This document shows positions 37,450-50,500 of a stretch of 64,000 nucleotides of DNA, in pieces. Within the stretch, counting starts at the first letter, position 1, and each line of letters begins with the position of its first letter. The translations under genes and the position numbers were made by a program. The stretch covers positions 5,022,001-5,086,000 of the forward strand of contig OW051497.1 in assembly GCA_932521035.1 (NCBI GenBank), given 5' to 3'. The stretch comes from Oscheius dolichura. Lineage: Eukaryota > Nematoda > Chromadorea > Rhabditida > Rhabditidae. Under the pieces are notes generated by a model. That model saw nothing but the letters and a program-made list of their open reading frames with translations. It ran no database searches and had not been told where the DNA came from.

Positions 37450-40400
37450 CGGATTAGCCTCCCCATGGAATTGGGGGCTTCGACAAGTCTCGACAGCTTT
37501 CGACAAGTCTCGACCAAACCCGGATTAGCCTCCCCATGGAATTGGGGGCTTCGACAAGTCTCGACAGCTTTCGACAAGTCTCGGCCAAACCCGGATTAGC
37601 CTCCCCATGGAATTGGGGGCTTCGACAAGTCTCGACAGCTTTCGACAAGTCTCGACCAAACCCGGATTAGCCTCCCCATGGAATTGGGGGCTTCGACAAG
37701 TCTCGACAGCTTTCGACAAGTCTCGACCAAACCCGGATTAGCCTCCCCATGGAATTGGGGGCTTCGACAAGTCTCGACAGCTTTCGACAAGTCTCGACCA
37801 AACCCGGATTAGCCTCCCCATGGAATTGGGGGCTTCGACAAGTCTCGACAGCTTTCGACAATTCTCGACCAAACCCGGATTAGCCTCCCCATGGAATTGG
37901 GGGCTTCGACAAGTCTCGACAGCTTTCGACAAGTCTCGACCAAACCCGGATTAGCCTCGCCATGGAATTGGGGGCTTCGACAAGTCTCGACAGCTTTCGA
38001 CAAGTCTCGACCAAACCCGGATTAGCCTCCCCATGGAATTGGGGGCTTCGACAAGTCTCGACAGCTTTCGACAAGTCTCGACAGCTTTCGACAAGTCTCG
38101 ACCAAACCCGGATTAGCCTCCCCATGGAATTGGGGGCTTCGACAAGTCTCGACAGCTTTCGACAAGTCTCGACCAAACCCGGATTAGCCTCCCCATGGAA
38201 TTGGGGGCTTCGACAAGTCTCGACAGCTTTCGACAAGTCTCGACCAAACCCGGATTAGCCTCCCCATGGAATTGGGGGGCTTCGACAAGTCTCGACAGCT
38301 TTCGACAAGTCTCGACAGCTTTCGACAAGTCTCGACCAAACCCGGATTAGCCTCCCCATGGAATTGGGGGCTTCGACAAGTCTCGACAGCTTTCGACAAG
38401 TCTCGACCAAACCCGGATTAGCCTCCCCATGGAATTGGGGGCTTCGACAAGTCTCGACAGCTTTCGACAAGTCTCGACCAAACCCGGATTAGCCTCGCCA
38501 TGGAATTGGGGGCTTCGACAAGTCTCGACAGCTTTCGACAAGTCTCGACCAAACCCGGATTAGCCTCCCCATGGAATTGGGGGCTTCGACAAGTCTCGAC
38601 AGCTTTCGACAAGTCTCGACCAAACCCGGATTAGCCTCCCCATGGAATTGGGGGCTTCGACAAGTCTCGACAGCTTTCGACAAGTCTCGACCAAACCCGG
38701 ATTAGCCTCCCCATGGAATTGGGGGCTTCGACAAGTCTCGACAGCTTTCGACAAGTCTCGACCAAACCCGGATTAGCCTCCCCATGGAATTGGGGGGCTT
38801 CGACAAGTCTCGACAGCTTTCGACAAGTCTCGACAGCTTTCGACAAGTCTCGACCAAACCCGGATTAGCCTCCCCATGGAATTGGGGGCTTCGACAAGTC
38901 TCGACAGCTTTCGACAAGTCTCGACCAAACCCGGATTAGCCTCCCCATGGAATTGGGGGCTTCGACAAGTCTCGACAGCTTTCGACAAGTCTCGACCAAA
39001 CCCGGATTAGCCTCCCCATGGAATTGGGGGCTTCGACAAGTCTCGACAGCTTTCGACAAGTCTCGACCAAACCCGGATTAGCCTCGCCATGGAATTGGGG
39101 GCTTCGACAAGTCTCGACAGCTTTCGACAAGTCTCGACCAAACCCGGATTAGCCTCCCCATGGAATTGGGGGCTTCGACAAGTCTCGACAGCTTTCGACA
39201 AGTCTCGACCAAACCCGGATTAGCCTCCCCATGGAATTGGGGGGCTTCGACAAGTCTCGACAGCTTTCGACAAGTCTCGACAGCTTTCGACAAGTCTCGA
39301 CCAAACCCGGATTAGCCTCCCCATGGAATTGGGGGCTTCGACAAGTCTCGACAGCTTTCGACAAGTCTCGACCAAACCCGGATTAGCCTCCCCATGGAAT
39401 TGGGGGCTTCGACAAGTCTCGACAGCTTTCGACAAGTCTCGACCAAACCCGGATTAGCCTCGCCATGGAATTGGGGGCTTCGACAAGTCTCGACAGCTTT
39501 CGACAAGTCTCGACCAAACCCGGATTAGCCTCGCCATGGAATTGGGGGCTTCGACAAGTCTCGACAGCTTTCGACAAGTCTCGACCAAACCCGGATTAGC
39601 CTCCCCATGGAATTGGGGGCTTCGACAAGTCTCGACAGCTTTCGACAAGTCTCGACCAAACCCGGATTAGCCTCGCCATGGAATTGGGGGCTTCGACAAG
39701 TCTCGACAGCTTTCGACAAGTCTCGACCAAACCCGGATTAGCCTCCCCATGGAATTGGGGGCTTCGACAAGTCTCGACAGCTTTCGACAAGTCTCGACCA
39801 AACCCGGATTAGCCTCCCCATGGAATTGGGGGCTTCGACAAGTCTCGACAGCTTTCGACAAGTCTCGACCAAACCCGGATTAGCCTCCCCATGGAATTGG
39901 GGGCTTCGACAAGTCTCGACAGCTTTCGACAATTCTCGACCAAACCCGGATTAGCCTCCCCATGGAATTGGGGGCTTCGACAAGTCTCGACAGCTTTCGA
40001 CAAGTCTCGACCAAACCCGGATTAGCCTCGCCATGGAATTGGGGGCTTCGACAAGTCTCGACAGCTTTCGACAAGTCTCGACCAAACCCGGATTAGCCTC
40101 CCCATGGAATTGGGGGCTTCGACAAGTCTCGACAGCTTTCGACAAGTCTCGACAGCTTTCGACAAGTCTCGACCAAACCCGGATTAGCCTCCCCATGGAA
40201 TTGGGGGCTTCGACAAGTCTCGACAGCTTTCGACAAGTCTCGACCAAACCCGGATTAGCCTCCCCATGGAATTGGGGGCTTCGACAAGTCTCGACAGCTT
40301 TCGACAAGTCTCGACCAAACCCGGATTAGCCTCCCCATGGAATTGGGGGGCTTCGACAAGTCTCGACAGCTTTCGACAAGTCTCGACAGCTTTCGACAAG

Positions 40401-42600
40401 TCTCGACCAAACCCGGATTAGCCTCCCCATGGAATTGGGGGCTTCGACAAGTCTCGACAGCTTTCGACAAGTCTCGACCAAACCCGGATTAGCCTCCCCA
40501 TGGAATTGGGGGCTTCGACAAGTCTCGACAGCTTTCGACAAGTCTCGGCCAAACCCGGATTAGCCTCCCCATGGAATTGGGGGCTTCGACAAGTCTCGAC
40601 AGCTTTCGACAAGTCTCGACCAAACCCGGATTAGCCTCCCCATGGAATTGGGGGCTTCGACAAGTCTCGACAGCTTTCGACAAGTCTCGACCAAACCCGG
40701 ATTAGCCTCCCCATGGAATTGGGGGCTTCGACAAGTCTCGACAGCTTTCGACAAGTCTCGACCAAACCCGGATTAGCCTCCCCATGGAATTGGGGGCTTC
40801 GACAAGTCTCGACAGCTTTCGACAATTCTCGACCAAACCCGGATTAGCCTCCCCATGGAATTGGGGGCTTCGACAAGTCTCGACAGCTTTCGACAAGTCT
40901 CGACCAAACCCGGATTAGCCTCGCCATGGAATTGGGGGCTTCGACAAGTCTCGACAGCTTTCGACAAGTCTCGACCAAACCCGGATTAGCCTCCCCATGG
41001 AATTGGGGGCTTCGACAAGTCTCGACAGCTTTCGACAAGTCTCGACAGCTTTCGACAAGTCTCGACCAAACCCGGATTAGCCTCCCCATGGAATTGGGGG
41101 CTTCGACAAGTCTCGACAGCTTTCGACAAGTCTCGACCAAACCCGGATTAGCCTCCCCATGGAATTGGGGGCTTCGACAAGTCTCGACAGCTTTCGACAA
41201 GTCTCGACCAAACCCGGATTAGCCTCCCCATGGAATTGGGGGGCTTCGACAAGTCTCGACAGCTTTCGACAAGTCTCGACAGCTTTCGACAAGTCTCGAC
41301 CAAACCCGGATTAGCCTCCCCATGGAATTGGGGGCTTCGACAAGTCTCGACAGCTTTCGACAAGTCTCGACCAAACCCGGATTAGCCTCCCCATGGAATT
41401 GGGGGCTTCGACAAGTCTCGACAGCTTTCGACAAGTCTCGACCAAACCCGGATTAGCCTCGCCATGGAATTGGGGGCTTCGACAAGTCTCGACAGCTTTC
41501 GACAAGTCTCGACCAAACCCGGATTAGCCTCCCCATGGAATTGGGGGCTTCGACAAGTCTCGACAGCTTTCGACAAGTCTCGACCAAACCCGGATTAGCC
41601 TCCCCATGGAATTGGGGGCTTCGACAAGTCTCGACAGCTTTCGACAAGTCTCGACCAAACCCGGATTAGCCTCCCCATGGAATTGGGGGCTTCGACAAGT
41701 CTCGACAGCTTTCGACAAGTCTCGACCAAACCCGGATTAGCCTCCCCATGGAATTGGGGGGCTTCGACAAGTCTCGACAGCTTTCGACAAGTCTCGACAG
41801 CTTTCGACAAGTCTCGACCAAACCCGGATTAGCCTCCCCATGGAATTGGGGGCTTCGACAAGTCTCGACAGCTTTCGACAAGTCTCGACCAAACCCGGAT
41901 TAGCCTCCCCATGGAATTGGGGGCTTCGACAAGTCTCGACAGCTTTCGACAAGTCTCGACCAAACCCGGATTAGCCTCCCCATGGAATTGGGGGCTTCGA
42001 CAAGTCTCGACAGCTTTCGACAAGTCTCGACCAAACCCGGATTAGCCTCGCCATGGAATTGGGGGCTTCGACAAGTCTCGACAGCTTTCGACAAGTCTCG
42101 ACCAAACCCGGATTAGCCTCCCCATGGAATTGGGGGCTTCGACAAGTCTCGACAGCTTTCGACAAGTCTCGACCAAACCCGGATTAGCCTCCCCATGGAA
42201 TTGGGGGGCTTCGACAAGTCTCGACAGCTTTCGACAAGTCTCGACAGCTTTCGACAAGTCTCGACCAAACCCGGATTAGCCTCCCCATGGAATTGGGGGC
42301 TTCGACAAGTCTCGACAGCTTTCGACAAGTCTCGACCAAACCCGGATTAGCCTCCCCATGGAATTGGGGGCTTCGACAAGTCTCGACAGCTTTCGACAAG
42401 TCTCGACCAAACCCGGATTAGCCTCGCCATGGAATTGGGGGCTTCGACAAGTCTCGACAGCTTTCGACAAGTCTCGACCAAACCCGGATTAGCCTCGCCA
42501 TGGAATTGGGGGCTTCGACAAGTCTCGACAGCTTTCGACAAGTCTCGACCAAACCCGGATTAGCCTCGCCATGGAATTGGGGGCTTCGACAAGTCTCGAC
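37450..42600. repeat. 2,964-bp and 893/2,071-bp segment duplications in domain C
   Basis: The series 37.45-39.65 kb recurs at 40.42-42.61 kb (offset 2,964 bp). A module with AATTCTCG instead of AAGTCTCG marks three copies at 37862, 39933 and 40826, and a fourth at 61596 (offset 23,734 bp from the first). Units here are almost all 71, 91 or 92 bp. Confidence 0.75.
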
Positions 42601-44165
42601 AGCTTTCGACAAGTCTCGACCAAACCCGGATTAGCCTCCCCATGGAATTGGGGGCTTCGACAAGTCTCGACAGCTTTCGACAAGTCTCGACCAAACCCGG
42701 ATTAGCCTCCCCATGGAATTGGGGGGCTTCGACAAGTCTCGACAGCTTTCGACAAGTCTCGGCCAAACCCGGATTAGCCTCGCCATGGAATTGGGGGCTT
42801 CGACAAGTCTCGACAGCTTTCGACAAGTCTCGACCAAACCCGGATTAGCCTCCCCATGGAATTGGGGGGCTTCGACAAGTCTCGACAGCTTTCGACAAGT
42901 CTCGACAGCTTTCGACAAGTCTCGACCAAACCCGGATTAGCCTCCCCATGGAATTGGGGGCTTCGACAAGTCTCGACAGCTTTCGACAAGTCTCGACCAA
43001 ACCCGGATTAGCCTCCCCATGGAATTGGGGGGCTTCGACAAGTCTCGACAGCTTTCGACAAGTCTCGACCAAACCCGGATTAGCCTCCCCATGGAATTGG
43101 GGGGCTTCGACAAGTCTCGACAGCTTTCGACAAGTCTCGGCCAAACCCGGATTAGCCTCCCCATGGAATTGGGGGCTTCGACAAGTCTCGACAGCTTTCG
43201 ACAAGTCTCGACCAAACCCGGATTAGCCTCCCCATGGAATTGGGGGCTTCGACAAGTCTCGACAGCTTTCGACAAGTCTCGACCAAACCCGGATTAGCCT
43301 CCCCATGGAATTGGGGGCTTCGACAAGTCTCGACAGCTTTCGACAAGTCTCGACCAAACCCGGATTAGCCTCGCCATGGAATTGGGGGCTTCGACAAGTC
43401 TCGACAGCTTTCGACAAGTCTCGACCAAACCCGGATTAGCCTCCCCATGGAATTGGGGGCTTCGACAAGTCTCGACAGCTTTCGACAAGTCTCGACCAAA
43501 CCCGGATTAGCCTCCCCATGGAATTGGGGGGCTTCGACAAGTCTCGACAGCTTTCGACAAGTCTCGGCCAAACCCGGATTAGCCTCGCCATGGAATTGGG
43601 GGCTTCGACAAGTCTCGACAGCTTTCGACAAGTCTCGACCAAACCCGGATTAGCCTCCCCATGGAATTGGGGGGCTTCGACAAGTCTCGACAGCTTTCGA
43701 CAAGTCTCGACAGCTTTCGACAAGTCTCGACCAAACCCGGATTAGCCTCCCCATGGAATTGGGGGCTTCGACAAGTCTCGACAGCTTTCGACAAGTCTCG
43801 ACCAAACCCGGATTAGCCTCCCCATGGAATTGGGGGGCTTCGACAAGTCTCGACAGCTTTCGACAAGTCTCGACCAAACCCGGATTAGCCTCCCCATGGA
43901 ATTGGGGGGCTTCGACAAGTCTCGACAGCTTTCGACAAGTCTCGACCAAACCCGGATTAGCCTCGCCATGGAATTGGGGGCTTCGACAAGTCTCGACAGC
44001 TTTCGACAAGTCTCGACCAAACCCGGATTAGCCTCCCCATGGAATTGGGGGGCTTCGACAAGTCTCGACAGCTTTCGACAAGTCTCGACAGCTTTCGACA
44101 AGTCTCGACAGCTTTCGACAAGTCTCGACCAAACCCGGATTAGCCTCCCCATGGAATTGGGGGGC
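42560..44165. repeat. 805-bp tandem segment duplication
   Basis: The order of units from 42560, with its CTCGGCC-CTCGCC unit at about 42761, repeats from 43365 with offset 805 bp. Confidence 0.7.
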
Positions 44166-44519
44166 TTCGACAAGTCTCGACAGCTTTCGACAAGTCTCGG
44201 CCAAACCCGGATTAGCCTCCCCATGGAATTGGGGGCTTCGACAAGTCTCGACAGCTTTCGACAAGTCTCGACCAAACCCGGATTAGCCTCCCCATGGAAT
44301 TGGGGGGCTTCGACAAGTCTCGACAGCTTTCGACAAGTCTCGACCAAACCCGGATTAGCCTCGCCATGGAATTGAAGGCTTCGACAAGTCTCGACAGCTT
44401 TCGACAAGTCTCGACCAAACCCGGATTAGCCTCCCCATGGAATTGGGGGGCTTCGACAAGTCTCGACAGCTTTCGACAAGTCTCGACAGCTTTCGACAAG
44501 TCTCGACCAAACCCGGATT

Positions 44520-47500
44520 AGCCTCCCCATGGAATTGGGGGGCTTCGACAAGTCTCGACAGCTTTCGACAAGTCTCGACAGCTTTCGACAAGTCTCGACC
44601 AAACCCGGATTAGCCTCCCCATGGAATTGGGGGGCTTCGACAAGTCTCGACAGCTTTCGACAAGTCTCGGCCAAACCCGGATTAGCCTCCCCATGGAATT
44701 GGGGGCTTCGACAAGTCTCGACAGCTTTCGACAAGTCTCGACCAAACCCGGATTAGCCTCCCCATGGAATTGGGGGGCTTCGACAAGTCTCGACAGCTTT
44801 CGACAAGTCTCGACCAAACCCGGATTAGCCTCGCCATGGAATTGGGGGCTTCGACAAGTCTCGACAGCTTTCGACAAGTCTCGACCAAACCCGGATTAGC
44901 CTCCCCATGGAATTGGGGGGCTTCGACAAGTCTCGACAGCTTTCGACAAGTCTCGACCAAACCCGGATTAGCCTCGCCATGGAATTGGGGGCTTCGACAA
45001 GTCTCGACAGCTTTCGACAAGTCTCGACCAAACCCGGATTAGCCTCCCCATGGAATTGGGGGGCTTCGACAAGTCTCGACAGCTTTCGACAAGTCTCGAC
45101 CAAACCCGGATTAGCCTCCCCATGGAATTGGGGGCTTCGACAAGTCTCGACCAAACCCGGATTAGGCTCCCCATGGAATTGGGGGGCTTCGACAAGTCTC
45201 GACAGCTTTCGACAAGTCTCGGCCAAACCCGGATTAGCCTCCCCATGGAATTGGGGGCTTCGACAAGTCTCGACAGCTTTCGACAAGTCTCGACCAAACC
45301 CGGATTAGCCTCCCCATGGAATTGGGGGGCTTCGACAAGTCTCGACAGCTTTCGACAAGTCTCGACCAAACCCGGATTAGCCTCGCCATGGAATTGGGGG
45401 CTTCGACAAGTCTCGACAGCTTTCGACAAGTCTCGACCAAACCCGGATTAGCCTCCCCATGGAATTGGGGGGCTTCGACAAGTCTCGACAGCTTTCGACA
45501 AGTCTCGACCAAACCCGGATTAGCCTCCCCATGGAATTGGGGGCTTCGACAAGTCTCGACCAAACCCGGATTAGCCTCCCCATGGAATTGGGGGGCTTCG
45601 ACAAGTCTCGACAGCTTTCGACAAGTCTCGACCAAACCCGGATTAGCCTCCCCATGGAATTGGGGGGCTTCGACAAGTCTCGACAGCTTTCGACAAGTCT
45701 CGACAGCTTTCGACAAGTCTCGACAGCTTTCGACAAGTCTCGACCAAACCCGGATTAGCCTCCCCATGGAATTGGGGGGCTTCGACAAGTCTCGACAGCT
45801 TTCGACAAGTCTCGGCCAAACCCGGATTAGCCTCCCCATGGAATTGGGGGCTTCGACAAGTCTCGACAGCTTTCGACAAGTCTCGACCAAACCCGGATTA
45901 GCCTCCCCATGGAATTGGGGGGCTTCGACAAGTCTCGACAGCTTTCGACAAGTCTCGACCAAACCCGGATTAGCCTCCCCATGGAATTGGGGGCTTCGAC
46001 AAGTCTCGACAGCTTTCGACAAGTCTCGACCAAACCCGGATTAGCCTCCCCATGGAATTGGGGGGCTTCGACAAGTCTCGACAGCTTTCGACAAGTCTCG
46101 ACCAAACCCGGATTAGCCTCGCCATGGAATTGGGGGCTTCGACAAGTCTCGACAGCTTTCGACAAGTCTCGACCAAACCCGGATTAGCCTCCCCATGGAA
46201 TTGGGGGCTTCGACAAGTCTCGACAGCTTTCGACAAGTCTCGACCAAACCCGGATTAGCCTCGCCATGGAATTGGGGGCTTCGACAAGTCTCGACAGCTT
46301 TCGACAAGTCTCGACAGCTTTCGACAAGTCTCGACAGCTTTCGACAAGTCTCGACCAAACCCGGATTAGCCTCCCCATGGAATTGGGGGGCTTCGACAAG
46401 TCTCGACAGCTTTCGACAAGTCTCGGCCAAACCCGGATTAGCCTCCCCATGGAATTGGGGGCTTCGACAAGTCTCGACAGCTTTCGACAAGTCTCGACCA
46501 AACCCGGATTAGCCTCCCCATGGAATTGGGGGGCTTCGACAAGTCTCGACAGCTTTCGACAAGTCTCGACCAAACCCGGATTAGCCTCCCCATGGAATTG
46601 GGGGCTTCGACAAGTCTCGACAGCTTTCGACAAGTCTCGACCAAACCCGGATTAGCCTCGCCATGGAATTGGGGGCTTCGACAAGTCTCGACAGCTTTCG
46701 ACAAGTCTCGACCAAACCCGGATTAGCCTCCCCATGGAATTGGGGGGCTTCGACAAGTCTCGACAGCTTTCGACAAGTCTCGACCAAACCCGGATTAGCC
46801 TCCCCATGGAATTGGGGGCTTCGACAAGTCTCGACAGCTTTCGACAAGTCTCGACCAAACCCGGATTAGCCTCGCCATGGAATTGGGGGCTTCGACAAGT
46901 CTCGACAGCTTTCGACAAGTCTCGACCAAACCCGGATTAGCCTCCCCATGGAATTGGGGGCTTCGACAAGTCTCGACAGCTTTCGACAAGTCTCGACCAA
47001 ACCCGGATTAGCCTCGCCATGGAATTGGGGGCTTCGACAAGTCTCGACAGCTTTCGACAAGTCTCGACCAAACCCGGATTAGCCTCCCCATGGAATTGGG
47101 GGGCTTCGACAAGTCTCGACAGCTTTCGACAAGTCTCGACCAAACCCGGATTAGCCTCCCCATGGAAATGGGGGGCTTCGACAAGTCTCGACAGCTTTCG
47201 ACAAGTCTCGACCAAACCCGGATTAGCCTCCCCATGGAATTGGGGGCTTCGACAAGTCTCGACAGCTTTCGACAAGTCTCGACCAAACCCGGATTAGCCT
47301 CGCCATGGAATTGGGGGCTTCGACAAGTCTCGACAGCTTTCGACAAGTCTCGACCAAACCCGGATTAGCCTCCCCATGGAATTGGGGGGCTTCGACAAGT
47401 CTCGACAGCTTTCGACAAGTCTCGGCCAAACCCGGATTAGCCTCCCCATGGAATTGGGGGCTTCGACAAGTCTCGACAGCTTTCGACAAGTCTCGACCAA

Positions 47501-50500
47501 ACCCGGATTAGCCTCCCCATGGAATTGGGGGCTTCGACAAGTCTCGACAGCTTTCGACAAGTCTCGGCCAAACCCGGATTAGCCTCGCCATGGAATTGGG
47601 GGCTTCGACAAGTCTCGACAGCTTTCGACAAGTCTCGACCAAACCGGGATTAGCCTCCCCATGGAATTGGGGGCTTCGACAAGTCTCGACAGCTTTCGAC
47701 AAGTCTCGACCAAACCCGGATTAGCCTCCCCATGGAATTGGGGGCTTCGACAAGTCTCGACAGCTTTCGACAAGTCTCGACCAAACCCGGATTAGCCTCC
47801 CCATGGAATTGGGGGCTTCGACAAGTCTCGACAGCTTTCGACAAGTCTCGACCAAACCCGGATTAGCCTCCCCATGGAATTGGGGGGCTTCGACAAGTCT
47901 CGACAGCTTTCGACAAGTCTCGGCCAAACCCGGATTAGCCTCCCCATGGAATTGGGGGCTTCGACAAGTCTCGACAGCTTTCGACAAGTCTCGACCAAAC
48001 CCGGATTAGCCTCCCCATGGAATTGGGGGCTTCGACAAGTCTCGACAGCTTTCGACAAGTCTCGACCAAACCCGGATTAGCCTCCCCATGGAATTGGGGG
48101 GCTTCGACAAGTCTCGACAGCTTTCGACAAGTCTCGACCAAACCTGGATTAGCCTCCCCATGGAATTGGGGGGCTTCGACAAGTCTCGACAGCTTTCGAC
48201 AAGTCTCGACCAAACCCGGATTAGCCTCCCCATGGAATTGGGGGCTTCGACAAGTCTCGACAGCTTTCGACAAGTCTCGGCCAAACCCGGATTAGCCTCC
48301 CCATGGAATTGGGGGCTTCGACAAGTCTCGACAGCTTTCGACAAGTCTCGACCAAACCCGGATTAGCCTCCCCATGGAATTGGGGGGCTTCGACAAGTCT
48401 CGACAGCTTTCGACAAGTCTCGACCAAACCCGGATTAGCCTCGCCATGGAATTGGGGGCTTCGACAAGTCTCGACAGCTTTCGACAAGTCTCGACCAAAC
48501 CCGGATTAGCCTCCCCATGGAATTGGGGGGCTTCGACAAGTCTCGACAGCTTTCGACAAGTCTCGACCAAACCCGGATTAGCCTCCCCATGGAATTGGGG
48601 GCTTCGACAAGTCTCGACCAAACCCGGATTAGCCTCCCCATGGAATTGGGGGGCTTCGACAAGTCTCGACAGCTTTCGACAAGTCTCGACCAAACCCGGA
48701 TTAGCCTCCCCATGGAATTGGGGGGCTTCGACAAGTCTCGACAGCTTTCGACAAGTCTCGACAGCTTTCGACAAGTCTCGACCAAACCCGGATTAGCCTC
48801 CCCATGGAATTGGGGGGCTTCGACAAGTCTCGACAGCTTTCGACAAGTCTCGGCCAAACCCGGATTAGCCTCCCCATGGAATTGGGGGCTTCGACAAGTC
48901 TCGACAGCTTTCGACAAGCCTCGACCAAACCCGGATTAGCCTCCCCATGGAATTGGGGGGCTTCGACAAGTCTCGACAGCTTTCGACAAGTCTCGACCAA
49001 ACCCGGATTAGCCTCGCCATGGAATTGGGGGCTTCGACAAGTCTCGACAGCTTTCGACAAGTCTCGACCAAACCCGGATTAGCCTCCCCATGGAATTGGG
49101 GGGCTTCGACAAGTCTCGACAGCTTTCGACAAGTCTCGACCAAACCCGGATTAGCCTCGCCATGGAATTGGGGGCTTCGACAAGTCTCGACAGCTTTCGA
49201 CAAGTCTCGACCAAACCCGGATTAGCCTCCCCATGGAATTGGGGGGCTTCGACAAGTCTCGACAGCTTTCGACAAGTCTCGACCAAACCCGGATTAGCCT
49301 CCCCATGGAATTGGGGGCTTCGACAAGTCTCGACCAAACCCGGATTAGCCTCCCCATGGAATTGGGGGGCTTCGACAAGTCTCGACAGCTTTCGACAAGT
49401 CTCGGCCAAACCCGGATTAGCCTCCCCATGGAATTGGGGGCTTCGACAAGTCTCGACAGCTTTCGACAAGTCTCGACCAAACCCGGATTAGCCTCCCCAT
49501 GGAATTGGGGGGCTTCGACAAGTCTCGACAGCTTTCGACAAGTCTCGACCAAACCCGGATTAGCCTCGCCATGGAATTGGGGGCTTCGACAAGTCTCGAC
49601 AGCTTTCGACAAGTCTCGACCAAACCCGGATTAGCCTCCCCATGGAATTGGGGGGCTTCGACAAGTCTCGACAGCTTTCGACAAGTCTCGACCAAACCCG
49701 GATTAGCCTCCCCATGGAATTGGGGGCTTCGACAAGTCTCGACCAAACCCGGATTAGCCTCCCCATGGAATTGGGGGGCTTCGACAAGTCTCGACAGCTT
49801 TCGACAAGTCTCGACCAAACCCGGATTAGCCTCCCCATGGAATTGGGGGGCTTCGACAAGTCTCGACAGCTTTCGACAAGTCTCGACAGCTTTCGACAAG
49901 TCTCGACAGCTTTCGACAAGTCTCGACCAAACCCGGATTAGCCTCCCCATGGAATTGGGGGGCTTCGACAAGTCTCGACAGCTTTCGACAAGTCTCGGCC
50001 AAACCCGGATTAGCCTCCCCATGGAATTGGGGGCTTCGACAAGTCTCGACAGCTTTCGACAAGTCTCGACCAAACCCGGATTAGCCTCCCCATGGAATTG
50101 GGGGGCTTCGACAAGTCTCGACAGCTTTCGACAAGTCTCGACCAAACCCGGATTAGCCTCCCCATGGAATTGGGGGCTTCGACAAGTCTCGACAGCTTTC
50201 GACAAGTCTCGACCAAACCCGGATTAGCCTCCCCATGGAATTGGGGGGCTTCGACAAGTCTCGACAGCTTTCGACAAGTCTCGACCAAACCCGGATTAGC
50301 CTCGCCATGGAATTGGGGGCTTCGACAAGTCTCGACAGCTTTCGACAAGTCTCGACCAAACCCGGATTAGCCTCCCCATGGAATTGGGGGCTTCGACAAG
50401 TCTCGACAGCTTTCGACAAGTCTCGACAGCTTTCGACAAGTCTCGACAGCTTTCGACAAGTCTCGACCAAACCCGGATTAGCCTCCCCATGGAATTGGGG

